Shown here piece by piece: positions 23,264 to 31,445 of a stretch of DNA of 36,342 nt. Both the position numbers and the translations under genes were made by a program. The first letter of the stretch is position 1. Each line of letters begins with the position of its first letter. The stretch comes from an uncultured Clostridia bacterium (GTDB lineage: Bacteria; Bacillota; Clostridia; Christensenellales; Borkfalkiaceae): contig CAKQLR010000017.1 in assembly GCA_934254725.1 (NCBI GenBank), positions 1-36,342 of the forward strand, read 5' to 3'. The notes under the pieces were generated by a model that saw only the letters and a program-made list of their open reading frames with translations, was not told where the DNA came from and made no database searches.

Positions 23264-24417
23264 AAGTCCCCTTTATCGCGCGCTAACGCCGCTTTTTTAT
23301 GAGAAGATACCATTGCCGTATAACCTTTGTCGTTTAATAATCCGTTTTTTTTTACCGTCGGGTTTTTCCCGATAATCAACATTAAGAGCGGGAAAACGTA
23401 CGCAAGCAAAATCATAACGGGTGAAAAATAGTTTTCGAATATTTCTACCGTTTTGTTGAAATATAAACCGAAAACGGACAGCGCTACGGCAACCAACCCG
23501 TTTATTATAAGCGCATACACGAGCGATTTACCGATACCGAACGATTCCCTGAGGCATATGGTTGAAAAAACGAGCGGCACGGACAGCGAAAGCACGCCGG
23601 ACATTACGAGCATAAGCGTGGCTATATAATCGAACCTGCCAACGTTGTTAAGAGCAATGGAGTATTTCGTCATCTTGGAAAGCGCGTAAAGCTGACGGAC
23701 GGCGATATCCCCGTAAATGCCTGTGAAAAATGCGAACAGTAAAATGACGAGTAAGGAGGTAACGGCAAATGTAAGCCCGACGGCAAGGTTAAAGTGCTTT
23801 TCCTTTTTTATCTTTCCCGCCATAAACAATAGCACGAGCGGCTGCCCGTACCACACTAAAGCTTTGTAGTTTGCGTTCAGCGTTTGTAAAATAGGGTTTT
23901 TCAAAAACGGTTGAAGATAGAAGAAATCTACGGACGAAAAGGAAAGAAAAGTGACGAGCAATAACCCGATAGCCGTAAACCAAGCTACTATTTCCGCCGT
24001 TCGCGCCATAGGCCTTAAACCGTGTACGCACATGTATGCCGAAACGAGAAAGAAAGGCAAAAAAGTAAAGACGGTGGGGGATGTTTCATATAGAACGATT
24101 TCGGTGTAGTTTTTCTGCTCGAAAACGGGCACCACGCATTTTAACATAAAGTATATTCCGTAAATAAAATATATAACTCTTGCCGTCTTTTTGTTGAAGG
24201 TGTTTTCAAGCACTTCAAAAAAGGTTTGTCCTTCGTATCGGTTTATGAACGCCACCGAAACAAGCACCAATATCCCGTCAAGCAGCAAGTTGATAAGTCC
24301 CGCAAACCACGCGTCCTGCTTTGCGTAAGCGGCGTAAAGCGTAGGCAGTACCAGAAATTTAGACGACGGTATTATGATGAAAAGTATCGCGCAAACCTGT
24401 TTTTTATTTACCTCCAT
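23260..24417 (-). CDS. gerAB: GerAB-type spore germination permease
   Basis: 385 residues with about ten membrane helices, the B subunit of the GerA-type receptor (APC-superfamily transporter fold, nutrient-binding subunit). The start MEVNKKQVCAILFIIIPSSK and AKQDAWFAGLINLLLDGILV follow the GerAB pattern. AAGGAG precedes ATG 24417. It lies 52 bp after gerAA. Its last codons (RDKGDL) lie in a copy of the dispersed 17-bp motif, which also supplies the ribosome site of gerAC. Confidence 0.92.
   Translation of the reverse strand: MEVNKKQVCAILFIIIPSSKFLVLPTLYAAYAKQDAWFAGLINLLLDGILVLVSVAFINRYEGQTFFEVLENTFNKKTARVIYFIYGIYFMLKCVVPVFEQKNYTEIVLYETSPTVFTFLPFFLVSAYMCVHGLRPMARTAEIVAWFTAIGLLLVTFLSFSSVDFFYLQPFLKNPILQTLNANYKALVWYGQPLVLLFMAGKIKKEKHFNLAVGLTFAVTSLLVILLFAFFTGIYGDIAVRQLYALSKMTKYSIALNNVGRFDYIATLMLVMSGVLSLSVPLVFSTICLRESFGIGKSLVYALIINGLVAVALSVFGLYFNKTVEIFENYFSPVMILLAYVFPLLMLIIGKNPTVKKNGLLNDKGYTAMVSSHKKAALARDKGDL
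23264..23280 (-). repeat. copy of the 17-bp dispersed motif at the gerAB/gerAC junction
   Basis: AAGTCCCCTTTATCGCG on the plus strand, one difference from the copy at 6083-6099. Here it encodes the end of GerAB and provides the GGGGA ribosome site of gerAC. Confidence 0.5.
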
Positions 24418-24469
24418 TTTTCTTTCTCCTTTTTAATAAGTCCCGTAAATCTCACGTTATCGCTGTGTC

Positions 24470-25930
24470 TTACGGTTTATCGGTATTGTCTTTGCTGTTT
24501 TTGAAACGCATTCTTACAGGGTTATGGTTTTTTATGGAACGCGGGCGCCTTTGCATTTCGCTGAGATACGAAAGGTAGAAAGTGTCCTTTAAATCTTCCA
24601 GCACAAGCGGGGCAAACGGCGCCAGTATGGGCGTGCCGAAGTTTTCCGTCGCGCATAAATAATTTATCAAAAAGATTATCCCCAGTATAATTCCGTATCC
24701 GCCGACAGACCCTGCGACGATAAGCATGCTTATGCGGATGATCGACATGGTTTCGACAAGATCCGGCACGGTATAAAGGGATATTGCTGATAGCGCCATA
24801 ATAAGAATTGCAGGCGATGAAACTATCCCCGCTCTTACCGCGGTATCCCCTAAAACGAGCGCGCCGACTATTGAAAGAGCCATACCCGCGTACTTTGGCA
24901 TACGAATGCTCGCCTCGTTCAGAATTTCGAATATAAGCAAGATGAAAAACATCTCGAAGCTGGGCGACATAGGAATGCCCTTAATGCTGTTCACTATCGT
25001 AAGCAAAAAATTAAGCGGAATAAATTGCAGGTGAAATAGCTGAGAAGCCACGTAAAACGCAGGTAAAAGCACCGAAAACGCCAACGAGCAAATTCGTATC
25101 CACCTGACGAAGTTTGAGTGAACGGTGTTTCCGTAATAATCTTCGGGGTTCTGAAAATCTTCTATAAGCAGGTACGGAACGGTAAGCACAATAGGTGAGC
25201 CGTCCACGATAATCGCGATTCTTCCCTCCGCAAGTCTTGCCGTTACAACGTCGGGCTTTTCGGAATAATTCACCGTTTTAAAAATCGAACCCTTGTGCGT
25301 GGAAATAAGCTTTGCGATGTAAGAAGAATCGGCTGCGTTGTCTATATCTATTTCCTTTATCTTTTTAATAATACTGTCCGCAAGGGTTTTTTCCGCAACA
25401 CTGTTTATATATACGACGGCGACGGCGGTTTTTGAAAGCCTGCCTACGGAAAGGTTTATAACCTCAAGGTTTGGCGATTTAATTCTTCTTCTTAAAAGCG
25501 AAAGGTTTGTTTTTATGCATTCGTTGAAGCCCTCTCTCGGTCCGCGGGTAACCGTTTGCAGCGGCGGCTCGGCAACGGCACGCACCTCGAATTTTTTCAG
25601 GTCGGCAGAGAAAAAGCCCTTTATTCCGTCGCATAAAATCACCGCGCTCCCGTCCAGTATCTGTTCGACTGCTTTATTCACGCTGTTGCCGCTTGCCGGC
25701 ACGGCTATAAGCGAAACAAGCTGTATACCTTCGAGAGAGTATTCCCCGTCGTATTCCGAAAGCGGGCGGACGACTTCTCTCCCCAAAAGTTCCTTGTCGC
25801 AAATGCTGTCCGTGTAAACGGCAACGGCATTGTGTCCCGAAACGGTAAACCTAAGGTACTTTATATCGTCCCCGCAAATATTCTTTTTTAGGATTTCTTC
25901 GTCCTTTTTCAGTGTTCCGCAAAAATTCAT
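24470..25930 (-). CDS. gerAA: GerAA-type spore germination receptor subunit A
   Basis: 486 residues from ATG 25930. A cytosolic N-terminal half (GTLKKDEEILKK start; middle TVTRGPREGFNECIKTNLSL with RRRIKSP) is followed by about five membrane helices and a short tail, as in GerA family proteins. Family hallmarks are the PREGF segment and NEASIRMPKYAG. With GerAB and GerAC it forms the nutrient germinant receptor in the inner spore membrane. The start is uncertain: neither ATG 25930 nor TTG 25981 has a good ribosome site. A sigma-G-like pair CGAATT-17-CATACTT (25960-25965 / 25936-25942) is close by, but would start transcription at the ATG itself. Confidence 0.9.
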   Translation of the reverse strand: MNFCGTLKKDEEILKKNICGDDIKYLRFTVSGHNAVAVYTDSICDKELLGREVVRPLSEYDGEYSLEGIQLVSLIAVPASGNSVNKAVEQILDGSAVILCDGIKGFFSADLKKFEVRAVAEPPLQTVTRGPREGFNECIKTNLSLLRRRIKSPNLEVINLSVGRLSKTAVAVVYINSVAEKTLADSIIKKIKEIDIDNAADSSYIAKLISTHKGSIFKTVNYSEKPDVVTARLAEGRIAIIVDGSPIVLTVPYLLIEDFQNPEDYYGNTVHSNFVRWIRICSLAFSVLLPAFYVASQLFHLQFIPLNFLLTIVNSIKGIPMSPSFEMFFILLIFEILNEASIRMPKYAGMALSIVGALVLGDTAVRAGIVSSPAILIMALSAISLYTVPDLVETMSIIRISMLIVAGSVGGYGIILGIIFLINYLCATENFGTPILAPFAPLVLEDLKDTFYLSYLSEMQRRPRSIKNHNPVRMRFKNSKDNTDKP

Positions 25931-25974
25931 ATTAAAAGTATGTTTTCTTTTTGAAAAAAAATTCGATTTTTCAC

Positions 25975-26003
25975 TTGACAAAATTCAAAAGGTGTAGTAA
26001 AAT
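25975..26003 (+). promoter_or_regulatory. sigma-A promoter of the membrane protein/TPR/DUF4037 genes
   Basis: TTGACA (25975-25980), 17 bp, TAAAAT (25998-26003). The leader of about 75 nt contains the hairpin AGCCCG/CGGGTT around ACGCAAAGCCA (26041-26063). It overlaps the upstream region of the divergent gerAA. Confidence 0.75.
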
Positions 26004-26084
26004 ATAGGAAATAGTACTGATTTTAGTTTTTGCTTACTTTAGCCCGACGCAAAGCCACGGGTTCACGAAAAAGGAGTTGTCTTA

Positions 26085-26822
26085 ATGAAGAAACTGAGAG
26101 CGATTTTTAAAAACGTTCGTCCCGTATATTTACTGTGCACGTTTGTGGGTTTGCTTTTCGTGGTGATAAGCCTGGTTGTAACAGTTCCCGCGATAAGCGA
26201 AAACAATAAGCTTGATAAAATTGCAAGGACGGGAACTAAAGCAACCGCTTACAATTTGCAGATCGTCGATACCGGGCTTACGATAAACGACGTGCATTAC
26301 TATTATCTGACTTTCGATTACGAAGCAGGGCTTGGGGTGAGGGATGGCAGAACGTCCGCTAACTTCACCTATGATGAAGCCCTCCGTATACAAAACGACG
26401 GCGCGCTTGAAATCAGATACACTTACGAGGGTACCGTGGAGGAAGGCTTCGACGGCGGAAAAGCCAACAAAAAATATTATTGGATTATTATCATTTGTTC
26501 CTTAATCGGTTTGGCTGTCGCAGGGTTCGGCATATTCAAAGTTACTAGCACCGTTAAGTCGGCGGTCGATATTAAAAAATACGGGTTGAAAACGCATGCT
26601 CTTTCCTTGAACTATAAAGAGGACTCCGAAGTAAACGACATAAAATACTATCGCATAGAGGCAAGTTATACAAATCAACGCGGCGAATATGTGGAAGGCA
26701 AAACCGATGAGGTTTACACGTTGGCGCAGGTTAAAGAACTTGTTAAAAACCAGAACGCGCAAATCCGCTATTACGGAAACAGGTTCGAGCTTATTGCCGA
26801 TGCCCCGCAGGAAAAAGAGTGA
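26085..26822 (+). CDS. two-helix membrane protein with a duplicated beta domain (DUF3592-like)
   Basis: 245 residues. One membrane helix is at about 15-38 and another at about 130-155. The segment between them (about 50-120) and the segment after the second helix (about 165-240) resemble each other: both have G-x-K-T/A-x-A, a ...NDVHYYYLTFDY / NDIKYYRIEASY line and a closing ...IRYTYEG / IRYYGNR. This suggests an internal duplication of a small beta domain, one copy outside and one inside the cell. It recalls DUF3592 proteins, function unknown. AAGGAG is 8 nt before ATG 26085. It is the first of three genes in a row. Confidence 0.65.
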   Translation: MKKLRAIFKNVRPVYLLCTFVGLLFVVISLVVTVPAISENNKLDKIARTGTKATAYNLQIVDTGLTINDVHYYYLTFDYEAGLGVRDGRTSANFTYDEALRIQNDGALEIRYTYEGTVEEGFDGGKANKKYYWIIIICSLIGLAVAGFGIFKVTSTVKSAVDIKKYGLKTHALSLNYKEDSEVNDIKYYRIEASYTNQRGEYVEGKTDEVYTLAQVKELVKNQNAQIRYYGNRFELIADAPQEKE

Positions 26823-26880
26823 GGAGCAATCATTAAAAAGGGTAAAAGCCCGTATATCACACATTAACGAGGATTTTTCA

Positions 26881-27663
26881 ATGAACGACGCAGAATGCAA
26901 AAGTTGCTCTAAAGAGCCTGTAGAAAGAATTAACGTACTTAGGTTTATAGATAAGCTTGACAGTATTTTAAAGAAAAACGATACCGAAGGCGCAAGGGAG
27001 TGTTTAAAGTTCTGGGAGGAGGAAGCGAGAAAAAAGAATGACAGCTGCGGACTTCTTTCGGTTTTAAATGAGGAGGCGGGCTATTACCGCAGAACGGGCG
27101 ACAAGCAAAACGGGCTTTCCGTCTGCGAGGAAGCGCTTAAACTTATAAACGAAAAATCGCTTGAGCAAAACGTTTCCGGCGCGACCGTTTTCGTGAACGT
27201 AGCTACGACCCTTAAAGCTTTCGGCAGAACGGGCGACGGGCTTCCGTTATACGAAAAAGCCGAGGAAATATACAAGAAAAACGGCATGGAAACCTCTTAC
27301 GAATACGCGGCGTTGCTCAACAATAAAGCTACGGCGCTTGCCGACATCGAAAGGTACGAACAAGCCGAAGCTCTCTATAAAAAGGCGATTGAAATACTTG
27401 AGAAAGTCGGCGGACACAATGTGGATATAGCTATATCGTATATCGGTCTTGCTCATCTGTACTTCGACCGCGACGACAACGCCTACGAAATAACCGAAAA
27501 AACGCTGGATACCGCATGGGACTATATCGCGGCGGATCAACTAAAAGACAGCGCGTATGCGGACGCGATTATGAAATGCGTGCCCTCCTTCGAGTACTTT
27601 AAAAGAGAAGCGGAAGCGCAGGCTTTAAGAGAAATTGCAGAGGAAATATATAACGCAAACTAA
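26881..27663 (+). CDS. tetratricopeptide repeat protein
   Basis: 260 residues, cytosolic. Several TPR-like helix pairs are visible from about residue 60, the clearest being AALLNNKATALADIERYEQA followed by a helix with ALYKKAIEILEK, and a preceding one with KAFGRTGDGLPLYEKAEEIY. The N-terminus has CKSCSK. A short linker of 58 bp separates it from the upstream membrane-protein gene, and GAGG is 8 nt before ATG 26881; the longer frame from 26689 lies inside the upstream gene and is rejected. It is followed after 2 bp by a DUF4037 gene. It probably acts as a scaffold for that protein. Confidence 0.85.
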   Translation: MNDAECKSCSKEPVERINVLRFIDKLDSILKKNDTEGARECLKFWEEEARKKNDSCGLLSVLNEEAGYYRRTGDKQNGLSVCEEALKLINEKSLEQNVSGATVFVNVATTLKAFGRTGDGLPLYEKAEEIYKKNGMETSYEYAALLNNKATALADIERYEQAEALYKKAIEILEKVGGHNVDIAISYIGLAHLYFDRDDNAYEITEKTLDTAWDYIAADQLKDSAYADAIMKCVPSFEYFKREAEAQALREIAEEIYNAN

Positions 27664-27665
27664 AA

Positions 27666-28607
27666 ATGAAAGGCTTAATTCTCAGCGAAAAATTTTTTGA
27701 GGAGTATGGTTTACCTTTGATAAAGGGGACTTTTGAAGAATTTTCGGACAGAATCGCCGCGGGACTCGTCGGGCACGGTTCGGAGTGTTTCGGCTTTGAC
27801 GACGATATCTCCCGCGATCACGACTTCGAAGCGGGCTTCTGCTTTTACCTTACCGACGAGGACGAAAAGACGTTCGGGTTTAAGTTGTTTCGAGAGTACT
27901 CCAAACTGCCGGACGAATACCTCGGCGTAAAAAAGGCAAAGGCGAGTTTGTTCGGTGACGGCAACAAAGGCGTTAAAACCATAAAGGAATTTTACTCCTT
28001 TTATCTGCCGGGCGGAGAGCTTCCCACAACAAACGAGGATTGGCTAAGAATTCCCGATTTTTATCTTGCGGAAGCCACCAACGGAAAGGTTTTTTATGAC
28101 GGACTCGGCGAATTTACAAGAATACGAGAGGGGATAAAAAACGGAATTCCGTCTAACGTGTGGCTGAAAAAACTTGCTTCAGCACTGTTTTATGCGGCTC
28201 AATACGGGCAGTATAATTACGAAAGATGCCTTCTGCACGGCGAAAAGCTCTCGGCTTCGTATGCGCTCGGCAGGTTCGCGGAATATTCCGCCAAAGCGTT
28301 CTTTCTGCTTAAACAAAAGCACGCCCCGTATTATAAATGGCTTTTTCGCTCGCTGAGGGAACTCGGAAATACGGAAAATACGGTTGCGGATAAGCTGGAA
28401 GTCGCTCTTTCCGCCCCGTTCGATAAAAATAGAAACATAAATATTATAGAAGAAATTTGCTGTTTGCTCCGTAAGGAAATAGCGGCGTCACCGCTTACAG
28501 GCGGCAACAATATATGCGGCTCGGGCGATTATTTAGAGCCTTACGCATATCAGATAAACAATTTAATTAAAGACGGCAATTTGAGAAATATGCCCGTTAT
28601 GCTGTGA
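27666..28607 (+). CDS. DUF4037 nucleotidyltransferase-fold-like protein
   Basis: 313 residues. The N-terminal region GLVGHGSECFGFDDDISRDH has the GHGS...GFDDxxSxDHD pattern of DUF4037, reminiscent of a nucleotidyltransferase active site (G-S then D-x-D). Later parts are helical (about 160-300), including the family's FYAAQYGQYNYERCL. It starts 2 bp after the TPR gene, so the two are translationally linked. TPR plus DUF4037 is a pairing I recall in Clostridia; the substrate is unknown. Close to its stop, GATAAAGG sequences resemble the dispersed motif but with several differences. Confidence 0.8.
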   Translation: MKGLILSEKFFEEYGLPLIKGTFEEFSDRIAAGLVGHGSECFGFDDDISRDHDFEAGFCFYLTDEDEKTFGFKLFREYSKLPDEYLGVKKAKASLFGDGNKGVKTIKEFYSFYLPGGELPTTNEDWLRIPDFYLAEATNGKVFYDGLGEFTRIREGIKNGIPSNVWLKKLASALFYAAQYGQYNYERCLLHGEKLSASYALGRFAEYSAKAFFLLKQKHAPYYKWLFRSLRELGNTENTVADKLEVALSAPFDKNRNINIIEEICCLLRKEIAASPLTGGNNICGSGDYLEPYAYQINNLIKDGNLRNMPVML

Positions 28608-28636
28608 TAAAGGGCACTTTTCTGAAAAATAAAAAA

Positions 28637-28659
28637 TTCGGCATAAGCCGAAACGGAGG
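28637..28659 (+). promoter_or_regulatory. hairpin just before the rubrerythrin ribosome site
   Basis: TTCGGC (28637-28642) and GCCGAA (28647-28652) form a perfect 6-bp stem with an ATAA loop, 2 nt before GGAGG (28655-28659). It may stabilise the mRNA 5' end or limit translation. No T-run follows, so it is not a terminator. Confidence 0.35.
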
Positions 28660-28666
28660 TTTTATT

Positions 28667-29221
28667 ATGAAAAAATGGAGATGTACTATTTGCGGAGAGA
28701 TAGTTGTTTCGGATGTTCGTCCCGACAAATGCCCCCTTTGCAAAGCACCCGGAGAAAAATTTGTAGAAGTTAAAGACGATGAAATGACTTGGGCTACCGA
28801 GCACGTTGTAGGCATTGCCAAAGAACCCGGCGTTCCCGAAGCGGTTATAGAAGGCTTAAGGGCTAACTTTAACGGCGAATGCACCGAGGTAGGTATGTAT
28901 CTTGCCATGGCGAGGGTTGCCGCAAGAGAAGGCTACCCCGAAATTGCAGAGTACTGGAAAACGGCGGCTTACGAAGAGGCAGAGCACGCGGCTAAGTTTG
29001 CGGAAATGCTCGGCGAAGTTTTAACCGACAGCACCGCAAAGAACCTTGCTATGAGAGTCGAAGCGGAAAACGGCGCTACGTCCGGCAAGTTCGAGCTGGC
29101 TAAAATGGCAAAAGCTAACAATCTTGACGCCATTCACGACACCGTACACGAAATGGCTAAGGACGAAGCCCGTCACGGCAGAGCTTTCGCCGGTCTTTTA
29201 AAAAGATATTTCGGAAAGTAA
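28667..29221 (+). CDS. reverse rubrerythrin (N-terminal rubredoxin domain)
   Basis: 184 residues. An N-terminal rubredoxin-like iron site (CTICGE ... CPLCKAPGE) precedes a ferritin-like four-helix di-iron domain with Glu/His ligands in ECTEVGMYLAMARVA, AAYEEAEHAAKF and AKDEARHGRAF. The order rubredoxin-then-ferritin is reversed from classical rubrerythrin; clostridial reverse rubrerythrins act as NADH-dependent peroxidases against H2O2 and O2. GGAGG is 7 nt before ATG 28667. It is separated from the DUF4037 gene by 59 bp and ends at a strong terminator. Confidence 0.95.
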   Translation: MKKWRCTICGEIVVSDVRPDKCPLCKAPGEKFVEVKDDEMTWATEHVVGIAKEPGVPEAVIEGLRANFNGECTEVGMYLAMARVAAREGYPEIAEYWKTAAYEEAEHAAKFAEMLGEVLTDSTAKNLAMRVEAENGATSGKFELAKMAKANNLDAIHDTVHEMAKDEARHGRAFAGLLKRYFGK

Positions 29222-29244
29222 GTTAAGTATTGCATTTTATTGAT

Positions 29245-29288
29245 AAAACACGTCATATCTATCTTGATATGGCGTGTTTTATTTTTTT
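29245..29288 (+). terminator. strong terminator after rubrerythrin
   Basis: A 15-bp stem (29245-29259 with 29266-29280, one G-T), 6-nt loop, then ATTTTTTT. It marks the end of the ordinary-composition genes before the AT-rich stretch. Confidence 0.9.
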
Positions 29289-29344
29289 GAGATAATAAAT
29301 GTTTATTGATAATAAAAAAATTACAGAAAGTATCATTAAATAAC

Positions 29345-29373
29345 TTGACATATCTTTTAATATTTTATATAAT
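29345..29373 (+). promoter_or_regulatory. consensus sigma-A promoter of the AT-rich island
   Basis: TTGACA (29345-29350), 17 bp, TATAAT (29368-29373), 19 bp before the chosen ATG at 29393. Confidence 0.85.
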
Positions 29374-29392
29374 GCCTACCGAGGTGATGAAA

Positions 29393-29914
29393 ATGGATTA
29401 TGCGGATATCATTCTTGAAATGCTTGATAGAATTAAAAAATTGGAGCAAGAAGTTTCTGAATTAAGAAAAATAGTACATACGAATCAACCTTTATCGGTT
29501 GAAGATGAAAAAAAATATGGCGGAACATACCATATATCGAATGTTCCATATTTTCCTTCTGTTACGGGAAAGCGGGATACAACAAGATATATGTTTGACG
29601 GTAATGTTTATTTGAAAAATCGTTTAGTTTTGGCTGTCGTAAAAGCTTATGTGGCGCAGAATAAGACTATTACGCGACAACAGTTAAAACAAGTATTCGA
29701 TAAATCGTTGCAAGGCTCTATCGGCGTTGTTGAGAATATCGATGTTGCAGAATTACGATCGGATTTTCAAGTACGTTTTTTTATAAAGCCGATTGAAGTT
29801 ATTCATTTGGTGGACGGCGATATGTATGTTTGTACACAATGGGGCGTTTCTAATATATTCAATTTTATAAAGCGCGCAGAACAGCTTGGTTTTGATATAG
29901 AACCGATTAAATAA
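29393..29914 (+). CDS. coiled-coil protein of unknown function in AT-rich island
   Basis: 173 residues. The N-terminal 30 residues are a heptad-like helix (ILEMLDRIKKLEQEVSELRK). The middle is basic with a helix-rich region (VLAVVKAYVAQNKTITRQQL) that could be a winged-helix fold. The C-terminal 60 residues (RFFIKPIEVIHLVDGDMYV, then CTQWGVSNIFNFIKRAEQLG) have a compact 'DG...QWG..N...FI..A..LG' pattern that I recall at the ends of nuclease- or restriction-related proteins but cannot name. GAGG is 8 nt before ATG 29393. Base composition is clearly lower in GC than the genes before 29225. The next gene begins 17 bp later. Confidence 0.6.
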   Translation: MDYADIILEMLDRIKKLEQEVSELRKIVHTNQPLSVEDEKKYGGTYHISNVPYFPSVTGKRDTTRYMFDGNVYLKNRLVLAVVKAYVAQNKTITRQQLKQVFDKSLQGSIGVVENIDVAELRSDFQVRFFIKPIEVIHLVDGDMYVCTQWGVSNIFNFIKRAEQLGFDIEPIK

Positions 29915-29931
29915 AGGGGAATACTATACAA

Positions 29932-30921
29932 ATGGTTGACAGTTATAATGAAAATGATTTGGTAAAAGGCATTAACGAAAATATAAATTTTGTTAAAAAC
30001 ATTCCTATTGAAGATGCTAATAAGTGCGTTGGCTCCATACGTTCCGCATTTGAGTATGCCGTAAAACTTTTTTATTTGAAAAAATATAATAAAAAACCTG
30101 TGTGGGTGAAAGGCGACGTTGAGTGTTTTGATTTACATAAGGCTCTGACGGATGAAAGATTTTCGCGGAACTTCAGTAAAATGACATTATCGTATATGCA
30201 TATAATTCGGCAGACTTGTAACGGTGTGTTGCATGATAATGAGCCGCTTACTTTTGATGACGCGAAAGATTTGCTTATAATGTTGGAAAAATGCATAAAG
30301 GCAATCGGAACTGTTATTTCTATGGATATAATTGCGCCGTCTGTGGATATTATGCTTGAACGAGAAGATGATAAGCCGTCGATCGCTGTGGAAAAATCGC
30401 AATTTTCGGATAATATTTGTAATGTAAAATATAACGGAGGAAAAAGAGCAATGAGAAAAACAGTCTTTATCGATGATAGTTTACAGCGTGATTTAACAAA
30501 AGGTTATGGCGGGAGCGCTCAACCTATATACGATGAATGTTGTGAAAAATTCGGCTGGGATAATAGTCAAAGATATTTGTTTGGGAAGCAAAGAGGTCTT
30601 TATGCTGAAAACGTTACACATGAAGGATTTAATGTATGGTTTCTTGCTCATAGTAATTGGACACAAACAAATGGTGGAGAGTGGAGTAATAAAATTTTAC
30701 GTGATACCATTGAAGAAGTATGGTTAAAACCGCAATATAATAGCACATATTATCGCGACGAGGCTATCCGAGTAGTATTTGCAAAGACAAAAGCGCATGG
30801 TTATGTATTTATCGGGTTATATCGTCCGATTAACCTTGAAGGAAGGGTTTTGTCTAACGGAAATAGAGTGGCAATTAGAACATATCAACGCATATCTGAC
30901 GTTTATCCGAATTTCCAATAA
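29932..30921 (+). CDS. HEPN/DUF4145-like protein with unknown C-terminal domain
   Basis: 329 residues. The N-terminal half (about 20-140) is helical and resembles DUF4145/HEPN domains: CVGSIRSAFEYAVKLFYLKK, then HIIRQTCNGVLHDNEPLTF followed by a helix DDAKDLLIMLEKCIKAI. The Arg and His seven residues apart are close to the R-x4-6-H signature of HEPN RNases, but the spacing is one longer, so activity is uncertain. The C-terminal half (about 177-329: FGWDNSQRYLFGKQRGLYAE, later YVFIGLYRPINL and TYQRISDVYPNF) is a distinct domain I do not recognise. It is probably in one transcript with the 29393 gene. A defence or toxin role is only an idea. Confidence 0.6.
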   Translation: MVDSYNENDLVKGINENINFVKNIPIEDANKCVGSIRSAFEYAVKLFYLKKYNKKPVWVKGDVECFDLHKALTDERFSRNFSKMTLSYMHIIRQTCNGVLHDNEPLTFDDAKDLLIMLEKCIKAIGTVISMDIIAPSVDIMLEREDDKPSIAVEKSQFSDNICNVKYNGGKRAMRKTVFIDDSLQRDLTKGYGGSAQPIYDECCEKFGWDNSQRYLFGKQRGLYAENVTHEGFNVWFLAHSNWTQTNGGEWSNKILRDTIEEVWLKPQYNSTYYRDEAIRVVFAKTKAHGYVFIGLYRPINLEGRVLSNGNRVAIRTYQRISDVYPNFQ

Positions 30922-30938
30922 ACGAAACAATATTTTTA

Positions 30939-31445
30939 TTGTTGATACACCGATCATTTTTTACTACAAACTTTTCTCTACCGGTTAACGACTACAAAAA
31001 GCAAAAGTCTATTATAGGTCGATTATCGGGTGTTTTGCGGGAATATGCGTGTTTTAATCTTGGTGTCGACGCTTGGAATAAATTTTTGATTTATTCAATA
31101 GTAATTATAATAAATTATTGTACGTTTGCATTTTGCGCTTTTTTTGGTTTTTCTAAAAAGAAGTTGCTTGCGATTTCCGGTATAATTATTTTTCTCGCGA
31201 CAATATTAGGATATATATTTGCATGGGAGTTTGGGGGTTGGGGAATAAGTGATGAAGATGATTACATATTATTTTCCATTCTATTGCTTATATTTGGTTT
31301 GACGAACAACATTTATCCGCTTTTTGAAAATAAGAAAAAACATGACGATATTGCTTTTTTATTGGAAGACTTTAAAATTTATTATGCGGGAACAGGAAAA
31401 TTTTATGAACAAGATTTTTCGGTTTTGTTAACTGCTTTTGTGTAG
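30939..31445 (+). CDS. doubtful membrane-protein ORF
   Basis: 168 codons beginning at TTG 30939 without any ribosome binding site. Three hydrophobic segments are clear (FLIYSIVIIINYCTFAFCAF; LAISGIIIFLATILGYIFAW; YILFSILLLIFGL), so part of it may be real coding sequence, but the first 45 residues look unconvincing. It may be a decayed gene or the 3' end of a gene whose start was lost. Low GC like the two genes before it. Confidence 0.35.
   Translation: MLIHRSFFTTNFSLPVNDYKKQKSIIGRLSGVLREYACFNLGVDAWNKFLIYSIVIIINYCTFAFCAFFGFSKKKLLAISGIIIFLATILGYIFAWEFGGWGISDEDDYILFSILLLIFGLTNNIYPLFENKKKHDDIAFLLEDFKIYYAGTGKFYEQDFSVLLTAFV

Noticed and set aside
25936..25965. Sigma-G promoter for gerAA (CGAATT-17-CATACTT on the minus strand)
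   Set aside because: The hexamers fit moderately well, but transcription would begin at the start codon itself, so it is kept only as a possibility pending the true gerAA start.
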